The translations under genes were made by a program, and so were the position numbers. A DNA stretch of 23,192 nucleotides from Perkinsus marinus ATCC 50983 (Eukaryota > Perkinsozoa > Perkinsida > Perkinsidae), in NCBI RefSeq assembly GCF_000006405.1, contig NW_003210458.1:30047-53238 (forward strand), written 5' to 3'. A model generated the notes under the pieces. The model was given only the letters and a program-made list of their open reading frames with translations. It was not told the origin of the DNA and did not search any database. Shown piece after piece: positions 9,582 through 18,119 of this stretch; position 1 is the first letter of the stretch; the number at the start of each line of letters is the position of its first letter.

Positions 9582-9689
9582 AGAGTAAGAGGCGGCCGTA
9601 GGCCGCCCCATGGGTTTTCTTAGTGGGTGGTCTAGTTTCAACGCTGGTTGCAGCGAGCCCTCATATTGGTTCTAGTGAGCCCGCAACGC
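9582..9689 (-). repeat. Right terminal inverted repeat of MULE
   Basis: Read on the minus strand it aligns with the left terminus from its first base, with 36 of 44 outer positions identical. The GGCGGCC-GTA-GGCCGCC hairpin at 9591-9607 matches the left hairpin and lies about the same distance from the end (82 against 86 bases). Confidence 0.8.
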
Positions 9690-9698
9690 TCATTCTGT
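9690..9698 (+). repeat. Right target-site duplication of MULE (9 bp)
   Basis: TCATTCTGT, identical to 621-629 and directly abutting the right terminus. Confidence 0.85.
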
Positions 9699-10289
9699 TC
9701 ATGCGGTGATGATCCCTTCGGCCTTCATTAACTAGTACCTAAACGAGCTCGGCATGCCGAAGGAAGTACCCACGCTCGCCATCGTAGGCCTAGAATATAT
9801 TCTCGAAACACGAACTGTGAATCGCAAATACAATGTGGAATACGCGTCATCGAGAGGAAATCCGTAAGTTCTATGAGTTACAAATTCAATATCATTGACT
9901 CAACAATCAGGCAGTCGGGTTCGGGATTTTCTGTTAGGGACTCGCGTCGACCCATTGTGGGACCTATCATATGGGTCACCCATATAACCTTATTCAAATT
10001 AGTCAGTGGTTTCCAGTGGAGGCTCTCCACGTCCGACGCGGCACGTCGGGCGCTTCACAACCGTTACGACGGGGTCCTGACATAACTACAACTTCCAGTT
10101 AAAACAAGTTCGAAACGGTCACTCGAGAGCCTCCCACCCATATGAACCAAGACTAAATGATTAACGATTTCCAAAACTGAGTCAGCTCATTGCAGGTGTT
10201 CTGGTTCACCTTTCCCCCGAAAACTCACACACACCTTACCCCACTCGAAAACTCAACAACCACTCTCATCTGGGCTACTCTCTGGGTAG
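9699..10289. other. Non-coding spacer right of the MULE
   Basis: No credible gene is seen. It contains small palindromes, including ATATGGGT-C-ACCCATAT at 9969-9985 and CCGACG/CGTCGG near 10031. It leads into the CCGNNTCCGG motif cluster. Confidence 0.45.
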
Positions 10290-10742
10290 CCGAGTCCGGC
10301 CATATATTGCATACCGTGTTCGGGAACAGCCTGGCCGCACAGGCACCCGGGTCCGGATCAGGGCGGAGTTCGCCCGGCACACTGGCCGAGTGCGGCATAG
10401 TTCGGCTTTATCACCGAGTCCGGTTAAATGTGAGTCACATAGTGTGACGTGCCGTGTACGGGAGGACATCCCGTGTCCGGCAAAGATTGTGATACACATT
10501 TCCACCGCTTCCGGTCGCAACAGAGAGCATAACAAGCCGATTCCGGTTACAAGTCACTCACGCGATGTGAGGAAGCCGCGGCCGGGAACTTTTCAACAAT
10601 GCTCCCGATTCCGGCAGAATGCCCAGTAACCGCGTCCGGTGATCGATTGGCTCACCGATTCCGGTTGTATTGCATAGACGGCCGCGTCCGGGGATGGTAT
10701 TGGAATCAATACTGGCCCCGATCCCGGCCTAACCGAGTCCGG
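10290..10742 (+). repeat. Cluster of about 17 CCGNNTCCGG-like motifs
   Basis: Motif starts by eye: 10290, 10314, 10347, 10363 (weak), 10386, 10414, 10452, 10471, 10505, 10537, 10576, 10605, 10630, 10655, 10682, 10718 and 10733. The commonest forms are CCGAGTCCGG, CCGATTCCGG and CCGCGTCCGG. Spacing varies from 15 to 39 bases and the spacers are unrelated, so this is not a simple tandem repeat. The cluster ends about 155 bases before the start codon of the next gene, which suggests a regulatory array for a DNA-binding protein. A CpG-rich degraded satellite is the alternative. Confidence 0.6.
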
Positions 10743-10897
10743 CTGACGATTCTCACAACGCATCAAGAAAATTTCTAGAAAAATAACATGCGCGGGTATC
10801 GAACCCGAGCCGGTGGTCCCAATGAAGGCAATGGAGGCACGTTTTGGCTGAGTGCAGTGGGAAAAGGGGCGTTTTTCGGACAGTGTTGAATCTTCTC

Positions 10898-11982
10898 ATG
10901 CCAAATCCTCCTCAAACCAAAAGTAGTTACAAAACTCAGAAGAGACGGCAGGAGCGAAAGAGAGAAGCTGCCAGACAAGTAGCACTGGCCTTCGACTACT
11001 CGCTGACTTGATTGGGTAGTTTTCTTCAGGCTGAGGCTATCACGCGGCTCACTGAAGAGAATGAGGAGCTCAAAGTCAAGGCACTGCGCGTCATACAGTG
11101 TTTGGGTTAACTGGTGTCCGTATGTTCAGGTACAGCGGCTCGAAGACTGGGATTCGGGGTCGAAAAAGAATGAGGATCGCCTCCTGAGAACATTAGAGGA
11201 GAGTCGGAAGGAGGTAATCGATTCTACAAGATGTGAATCACATCGTGTGATAACCTGTGAGGCAAGATCTTTGACGGGAGATTGTTGTTTCTTTCAGATT
11301 GCTAATCTTCGGGGGGAACTTAATAAACTCAAGGCAACTCAAAACAAGCCTCCGGTTCACGTAGTAGACAATCCGCATGCATCATCCATGAGATCAGCCC
11401 GTAGTGTAGGAATTGGAGAGCAAAGGAGCGGAATCTACCTCATCACCGAGAACGCCTATGTCAACTCCGGGTCGAAAGTCCAAAAGCCGTGCCATTCACC
11501 AATCGCCAGTGTCGGCTAGCACTGTTGGTAGTCTGGGTACCTCCTCGGTCTGTCCGACTACACCTATCACACCGGTTCCTGACCAGTCTACTAAAGCAGT
11601 GGTAGGGGAGAACGCTAGGCCACAAGTGAGAGACGTACGTTTCGGATTGTCGCTAGTTGAAGTGCTATTTTGTTAGGAACAGAAAGTCGCTGATGTGAAG
11701 GCAAAGACCCGTATAAAGGCGATATCTTTTGAGGCCCACGCGGAGCGCGTGGGGAGTGTCAGCGTTTTGGAGCTGATAAATGTGATAGGGCATGATATCA
11801 AAATTAAAGGAGTCATAAATAAGGACTACTTACCGCCTATTCTTGTACCACCTAATTCCTCGAAGAAGTTGAAGATTCCAGAAAAGTTCCTTCGCAAGCA
11901 TGCAAAGGCCAAGTTTTTGACGTTGGAATATCACAAAAATAGTGGAATCGAATATCTCGCAGTGGATCTCGGAAGGAGCTGA
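10898..11982 (+). CDS. Six-exon gene for a basic leucine-zipper-like protein
   Basis: My model has exons 10898-10978, 11030-11080, 11130-11213, 11298-11360, 11410-11634 and 11677-11982, all joined in phase 0, for 269 residues. Exons 1-2 encode a basic stretch (KRRQERKREAAR) followed by LTEENEELKVKVQRL, a classic zipper with leucines every seven residues at position d and Ile, Asn and Val at position a. The usual Asn of the bZIP N-x7-R signature is replaced by Gln (QERKREAAR). More charged coiled coil follows, then a Ser/Thr/Pro-rich linker, then about 90 residues of a compact, probably beta-rich domain (VSVLELINVIGHD ... IEYLAVDLG) that I do not recognise. A nuclear DNA-binding regulator is the simplest reading; a structural coiled-coil protein is possible. 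Intron 2 needs a GC donor to keep the zipper in register. The motif cluster upstream is its probable control region. Confidence 0.6.
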
Positions 11983-12436
11983 GTGTAGTCTCCACTGGCT
12001 TCTCTCCACAAAAGTCCCCTGATGGGATTCAATGTCCTGCGAGTACTCGCTTACTTTGATTTGGAGTAGTATATTGAATGAATGCCATGGATACTATGAA
12101 TACTATTCATAGTAATACCATACCGCGTTTCGTGTTAGTACTACTTGCGTAGTAGTGTCGTAGATTTTGGATATTACTGTACGGTCAATTTTATTCTCTG
12201 TTCGATTACGTAGCAGCGATGATATTCTGATTCAAGGTTAGAATTTCTCACCCTTAGTCACCCTTGATACCCTTGGCTAACCCCGAGGTACTACCGAGCC
12301 GGTAGTCGGTTGTTTTTAAAGATCCCCCGGTGATGTTGCGCAGTAATCGGAGCTTGTCTCAGCCTTTTTGCGGTTGTAAATTTTCGTTCAGTTGACTTTC
12401 AGCGGCCGTGAGGGCTGCTCTTAAGAAACCTCGCCC
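11983..12436. other. Intergenic region between bZIP-like gene and second MULE-type gene
   Basis: No gene is seen. It holds a near-perfect palindrome at 12093-12113 (ACTATGAATA / TATTCATAGT) and a small repeat of CACCCTT/ATACCCTTG near 12248-12280. It presumably contains the terminator of the upstream gene and the promoter of the downstream one. Confidence 0.4.
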
Positions 12437-15400
12437 ATGCCGCCCAAATTGAACTGGCAGCTCCTGCGACACGTCCAGGTGGCGGATGGCTCCGACGGCT
12501 ATGCCGTTGGGAGGAGAGCGTTAGAGCAGGACTTCCCAACGCTCGAAATGTATACGAAGGAGAAGTACAACTATAGAGTCTACAGATGCGGCAAGCACGT
12601 GAACTGTGGGAAAAAATTCAAACTGGAAGACAAGGGCAGCCAAATCGTCATCTACGAAGCCGGTAAGGTCAGTGGTTATTAACAGGACCTGCCGGGCGAG
12701 ATGATTTTGATATCGCGTTTCTAGGTCAACATGCTTCCGTTGAACGCGAACTTAAGCGGCGGAGGCTCCCGGAGCATATAACCTATAAAATTATCGAAGA
12801 GGCTGGCAGAAACACAGCGCCTCTGTGCGTTGTGAAACTACTTCATGAGCAGCATCCCCAGTTGCGAGATGAGATCACTCTAGAAAGAGTATGACGATGC
12901 TGTCAAGCAACGTGATGTCCTATTGTGCCTTCTATAGGTGCAATCCCTGATCTCGTCGGTATCCAAAAGGCCCCGCCGTGGATGTCCCATAAAGCCTATT
13001 GATAACATGGCTGATCTAGAAGCGGCCCTGGAACAGTACCGGATCAATGATGAGATTGTTCAGGGTATCGTCAATGACGAAGCTCTGGATAGCTCCCTAG
13101 TGCTTCTGGACAGTCTGTGGGAGAGTGGTGATCATGCAGTAGCCGTGACCTCAACCGGTAAACACTGCTAGCGTTGCATTAATTGTGCCGTATGAGAGCG
13201 TGTTGATGACGTTAACTTGGTAATACTTGCACATAGGGAAATTCACGAGTTAAGGTAGATCTCTGCCATCCCATAGTGTGGAATCCATTGGCCGCAGCCC
13301 GGTGCTCTCAGATATGCTCCGGTCTCTGGCGTACTTCTTGAAAAATCTCCCCGACGGCATAGTTCTCTACACAGACTGTCAAAATAAAATCGTGAGGGGC
13401 AAGCACCGTATGCTCTGGATGGGGGCGAGTAGGATCAGGTGAGTAAAATAGAGGTTTGCGGGGGATCGGATGTCAGACATCCGATGTCTGTCGTTATCTT
13501 CCAGACTGACAAAGACCGGAGAATACTCCCACTCTTTCTGCCCTTTCATGGGCGCCATCGTCAGCTCCGAGAGCAGTCGCATCTATGAGCACGCGCTGCA
13601 ACAGTTGAACACATTGATCGAACGAATTTCGGGAAAGCGGAAGAACATACAGAACACCATCCTCGCATTCCTCCATGATGCTGCCCCAGGAGCGAACGCG
13701 GCCGCTCAAAAAATTCTGGGACGGGGCGTAACTAACGGTACTAAGGAGAGACTCAGGATCACCGCGTGGCGAGTCATACGGATTTCGTTCGTCAGGCCGC
13801 TGTTTTTTTCATTTTTGCAAAAATGTACGCGATCACCGCGGTGATCTGGGCGAATACTTCGATCGGGTGAGTTCTCTATGACGATACAGCGTTTAAAATG
13901 TACTGCAGCCGAACAATCCCGGTTTCGTATCAGGTCATGGCCCATATTTATGCCTTGCATTCAGCTGCGACACCGGGGTTCTTCGACCTCTTAGCGGCGG
14001 CCTTGGTGACCGAGGCAACTGACGAGAATGGCGAGCCTACTCGAGCTTCCAAGTACTTGGCGAACACTCTGAACCGCGGAAGGCACGGATCGCCCTGCGT
14101 GGCAATGGAAACCCCTAAGATGAGGGGCACGCAAGTGAGGCGTTAGACAGCACCATCAAAGGTTCTGCGTACAAACTGCTCATTAGGTTCTAACGAACAT
14201 CATAGAAAGCTGGCATCGTGCAGTTTTTCACAATTTCAACCAAGAGCGCCTGAACATCTCGAAATTCGCAGCGGATCTCCCTAAAGTAGGGCGAGTATCA
14301 TTGTTGTGTGAGATTGGTGCGCGAGTCTCGCTCCGCGTAACACGAATGGTGCGCATCTGTATAGGTTTTTCAAGTTCTTAAAACTAACCATCGCGGCAAC
14401 TTCGTTGAGAGCCCAGATAACCTTGACAACTTCGACTACCACGTTAGCATGAAGGCCTCCGGAACTCGAATATATATGGATCGCCACTTCATGGAAGTAT
14501 GTACGCCTTTGAGAATCCTTAATGCTTGTGATTAAAAATAGAAAGAATTTCTCATATACATCAGGTCACTGAAGATGTGAATCGCATTAAGGGGGAGAGT
14601 CAGGAGTCTACGCGCTACTTCGTTTTCGCGAGTCATGAGAAGACTGGGAGTCCCACGAAATTGGAGCGAAGCGAAGTTACTCGTTATCTTAGAGGTCTCC
14701 TCATTGCGGACTACGGCGAAGGTAATAACGGGTTGATAAGTTATCAGGCCCCGACTGCAGGGCTGTCCCAGACTGGGACTCCCGGTGGGGAGTTATTTTC
14801 ACAATGTGTATTTCAGATCCACAGTCTCTCACTGTTGACCAAATAGTGGAATCCTTTTTCCAGTACCACATGTCAGCCGTAGCAGGGGAGAGAGCAGCGT
14901 GGTGCAGCTGCAAATCGGGGCGGGATTGGGGTTGCTGCCGGCACACGTTCGCCTCCGAGCTGGCGATCGGCTCACGAACGAAGTGAGCTCTGAATCCCAA
15001 AATATTGAGTGATTCACAGCGGGCCGAACCCGGAGGGTTGTTGTTGAGGTATATTCCCGAGAATCAGAAATTTCAAAAGCTGAGGCGTGGTCCGGCGACG
15101 AGGAAAAAAGTTGGCGCCCTTGGACGGTACGACTCAGTCGTCGAGGCTCCATCCCAAACACCCAGGCAGACGGACAGTAGAGGTGCGACTCCCGTGACGG
15201 GAGTCCCGTCGAATGACTTCCCGGAGTTCCACCTGTGCAGGTTCGAGTATCGACGGCAGTAGTGTGAGTAGAGCCGGAACTGAAGAGGGGCAGCGAGAAG
15301 ATAACGGTACTCAAACTGGCTCGTCTTTCTTTTACGGCGCTCCTTTTGAAGAGGACCTTTCCTCTCAGACCATGAATCAACCAATGAGATCTCGGAAGAG

Positions 15401-16309
15401 TGGGGAGGGTGGAAGGATGATAATTGTACTGGGGCTGGAGTATTATCGAGTTACTGGCATCCATCCCCTCTACCTCAGGCCATGGATCAGCCAATAGGAT
15501 CTCAGAGGAACGGAGAGAGTGGGAGGATGAGAGTGGTAGTGTGGTGGAAGATTTGTTTGATCTATTTGCATCTGTCCCTTTCAATTACAGGCCATGAATC
15601 AACTCATGAGATCTCGGAGGAATGGGAAGAGTGGGAGGATGAAAGCGCAAGTGGGGTGGAAGCATTATTACAGCGATCCACACCCGTCTTCATCCCAGAC
15701 CCTCAATCAACCAACAAGATATCGGAGGAATGGGAAGAGTGGGAGGATAGAAGTACAAGTGGGGTATGAGGATTGTTTCAGTGATGTGCGTTCTCTTTAT
15801 CCTAGGCCGTAAATCAGCCAACGAGGTCCCGGAGGAATGGGAAGAGTGGGTGGATGAAAATGGTAGTGCGGTGTAAGTATTATCCCAGTGATTTGTATCC
15901 CCTCTATACCAGGCCATAAATCAGCCAACGGGATCTCGGAGGAATGGGAAGAGTGGGTGGATAAAAGTGGTAGTGCGGTCTAACTATTATTTCACTGATT
16001 TGCATCCCCTCTATACCAGGCCACGAATCAGCAAACGAGGTCTCGGAGGAATGGGAAGAGTGGGAGGATAAGAGTAGGAATCGAGTAAAAGAACTGTGTA
16101 TTTGATAGAGATTCTCTTCTCCCTCAGGCAATAAATCATCCCACGATAGTTCCGAAGAATGGGGAGATAAAAGTGATGATGGAGTGAAAGCACTGTTAAT
16201 TTGATAGATATTTTTTTCAGGCAATGAAGCAACCCACTATATTTCCGCGGAATGGGAAGAGCGACGAGATGAGAGCGGTGCTGGAGTGAAGGCACTGTGT
16301 ATTTGGTAG
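12437..16309 (+). CDS. Multi-exon gene derived from a MULE transposase (FLYWCH-like, DDE, SWIM)
   Basis: Likely exons by eye: 12437-12662, 12725-12888, 12938-13157, about 13277-13438, 13505-13866, 13908-14134, 14206-14285, 14365-14496, 14565-14721, 14817-14982 and 15020 to about 15262, then alternative terminal exons. Exon 1 (ATG 12437) encodes a FLYWCH-like pattern with YNYRVYRC and C. The core shows a first Asp at 13374 (LYTDCQNK), a second at 13677 (LHDAAPG), a LHSAATPGFFDLL segment typical of MULE proteins, and a Glu at 14407 (NFVESPDN). SWIM is CSC ... CRH near 14911-14942. The DDE set is therefore present, but three junctions (exons 3/4, 6/7 and 10/11) do not keep frame as I read them, so the gene is either mis-modelled or decaying. 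No terminal repeats or duplication were found around it, consistent with a domesticated or immobile copy. It shares domain order but little sequence with the transposase at 5177-7684. Confidence 0.55.
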
Positions 16310-16368
16310 TTCCTTTTCTCTCAGGCAGTTAAGCCATCCATGAGATTTCCGAGGAGTTGCAAAGGTGA
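15369..16368 (+). repeat. Ten-unit tandem array of acidic terminal mini-exons (period about 107 bp)
   Basis: Unit starts, each immediately after an AG acceptor: 15369, 15479, 15591, 15699, 15806, 15913, 16020, 16128, 16221 and 16325. Spacing is 110, 112, 108, 107, 107, 107, 108, 93 and 104 bases. In every unit the same frame relative to the acceptor (two bases, then CAT GAA or a variant) encodes a peptide like HESTHEISEEWEEWEDES. Differences among units are often at third codon positions (TCG/TCA, GAG/GAA), which favours this frame. Units 4 to 9 reach a stop shortly after the acidic peptide (GV, AV, KELCI, KALLI or KALCIW endings). Because most periods are not multiples of three, the units cannot be read as one long protein. 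They look like alternative last exons. Confidence 0.7.
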
Positions 16369-16862
16369 ACCTCGACTCGATAAATGATGACTAGTTGAGT
16401 CAATTGCGTCGCATTCTGCCAACCATGCCGTTTACTCACCTGTTCGAGAGTTGTGTTAATTTAACACCGTTTAATCATCCATAATTCATCCACCGGTGGG
16501 ATGTTAGCATTGATAGCAGATTCATCAGGAAATCAGCGATAGGTCGATCAGTAATCTACCTATCTCGACTGTTTGTTCCATCTTTTGAACGAGCTCCAGC
16601 GCTGTTCTTATCATCCCGACAACTAAGTGGTGTATTGCTGGGAACGAGCTTAGTTTAAGGAATCATCTACTAGCTCGGACCAACGCCCTGGGTTTATAAT
16701 TGCAACATGTGCTTGGAGCTGCATACTAAGCTTGGATGAGCGCCCATGCTTATTTTGCGGTTAGTCTTTCTTGATTTAAGCTCCGCACCTCAACACAGTG
16801 AGCATATCTTACGTTTTGCTCTGTATCTTAACATTGTACTTTCTTGCTTGTGGTAGACCCGT
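16369..16862. other. Intergenic region before the LTR retroelement
   Basis: I see no gene and no clear repeat. It probably holds the polyadenylation region of the upstream gene. Confidence 0.4.
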
Positions 16863-16867
16863 CGCAC

Positions 16868-16986
16868 ATTTAACACAATTGGCTGTCCCATTTGTTCTCT
16901 CCCATTACTCAGCTGTCCCACTACTAAGCTAAGCTGTAATTTCTCTACTAATACATCCAAAACTATTCTCTTCCTATCCTCCTACA
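16868..16986 (+). repeat. 5' LTR (visible matching part)
   Basis: Identical by eye to 23074-23192, where the window ends, so the LTR may extend further right. The left edge is unclear: the 3' copy is preceded by TGCAGT, a plausible TG start, while here the corresponding bases differ. Confidence 0.75.
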
Positions 16987-17041
16987 TAATACGGATATCA
17001 TCCGTGTTGAGTTGATATTCCAGAGTAGCAGCTCCTTGTTC

Positions 17042-18040
17042 ATGGACCCGAGTCTGTATTTTGCCTTACCTGAGAGTTTCGACCCTCTGACAAGTCCTTT
17101 GGACTTCGAACAATGGGTGCGGAAGTTCAAGGCATGTGCAACTGCTAACAAGTGGGAAGACGACGACCAGTTGAAGCACCTACCACCACTACTCCGAGGT
17201 GATGCATGGATTGTTTATGATGAGCTCAAGCCCAATGAGAAGGACACGATGGTCAGCCTGGTTAAGAATCTCTCCCACAAGTTGAATATTGCTACCCAGA
17301 TGCAGAGCAGCGAGCAGTTGTATCGTCGAACTCTGGATTCTGGTAGTGAGTCTCTACTCACATATCAGAATGATATAAAGAGGTTAGCGTATCGAGCCTA
17401 CCCCGACATGACCGCTGACCAAGTTGCCCCTATCATTCTTACTGCTTTTATCCGAGGGTTAAGAGGACATTCGATGTCGCTTGCCCGAAAGGTTAGGAAT
17501 GCAAACCCGAAGACTCTTCAACTCGCACTTGAGAAAGCTCAATTTTTGTTGTCGGATCCTTTTGAGGATGGTGATGTGTCTCATGAGAGTGAGTTGATGG
17601 CTGTCAAGCGTGGAACTTATGAAGCGGAGCTTGATGGTGTTTATGCTACTGATGGAGCTATATCGAACTCGCTTTCAGAGAAGCCTGCTTCTAGTTTGAC
17701 ATCTCCCGCTCAGGGGGAGACCACTGGTATGCCTAGTTGGGTCCCAACACTCATCAGTGCCCTACGTCGAGATGATCGTAAATGTAACTATTGTGGTAAA
17801 GTGGGTCATCTCGAAGCTCACTGCTTCAAGAAGCAACGAGATAAAGGTTATGGTCCGGTACAGAAACGGCCCCGACAAGATGTGCAATATGAGAAGTGTG
17901 ATGAGGCTGTAGATGGAAGCTATCCACGTACGATGGGAGTCACTTGTGGTTATTGTTTGCGGAAGAATCACACGGAGGAGCAGTGCCAGACTAAGAAGAA
18001 GGCACTGGCGCTCAAGTCCCGACTTGCGCAGGGAAACTAG
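17042..18040 (+). other. gag region of the LTR retroelement
   Basis: Part of the fossil element. The predicted product resembles a retrotransposon Gag: an N-terminal helical capsid-like part (FEQWVRKFKACATANKW), then a C-terminal CCHC zinc knuckle CNYCGKVGHLEAHC and a second, related CGYCLRKNHTEEQC. The ATG at 17042 (MDPSLYFALPE) is the likely start. Confidence 0.75.
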
Positions 18041-18111
18041 AAGGCCGTGATGATGCTGCGGCTCCATCATCATGTAGGCCTGAAACTCAAGCCGTTGCTC
18101 TTGGAATGGGT

Positions 18112-18119
18112 GATGAGAC
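18112..18119 (+). repeat. Left target-site duplication of hAT-like element (8 bp)
   Basis: GATGAGAC occurs here and at 19356-19363, abutting perfect 11-base inverted termini. Eight bases is the hAT signature. Confidence 0.85.

Larger units (their letters stand above)
630..9689 (+). mobile_element. Mutator-like element (MULE) carrying a Pif1-like helicase and a transposase
   Basis: This 9060-base element is defined by a perfect 9-base direct repeat just outside it and by inverted termini that align without gaps over the first 44 bases (36 of 44 identical by eye). A second block of matching sequence, a GGCGGCC-TA-GGCCGCC type hairpin, lies about 85 bases in from each end. Between the ends are two long uninterrupted forward reading frames, a Pif1-family helicase and a MULE transposase with DDE, SWIM and PHD-like parts. 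Both frames being open suggests the element was active not long ago, although the termini differ at eight of 44 positions. Known MULEs carry the transposase alone or with host gene fragments; a full helicase gene is not a part I know from this superfamily. The 3' part includes a diverged LTR relic. Confidence 0.82.

Noticed and set aside
10290-10742. CRISPR-like reading of the motif cluster
   Set aside because: The motif is only 10 bases, the spacing is irregular, and the context is eukaryotic with no cas-like genes.
10785-10843. tRNA-like segment on the minus strand: a GGGTTCGATACCC T-arm, 7-base acceptor-like pairing and a TTTTT run directly after it
   Set aside because: The whole is only 59 bases, has no A-box or D-arm and no convincing anticodon stem. 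At best it is a tRNA or SINE relic, so it is not listed as a gene.
15005-15584. Long minus-strand frame of 251 codons (14829-15584) opposite the tail array
   Set aside because: It is a shadow of the repeated acidic units and the SWIM exon on the plus strand, which have clear splice sites and known motifs.
12437-16309. The second MULE-type gene as cargo of its own intact MULE
   Set aside because: I found no inverted termini or 8-11 base duplication around it in 9699-12436 or 16369-16862.
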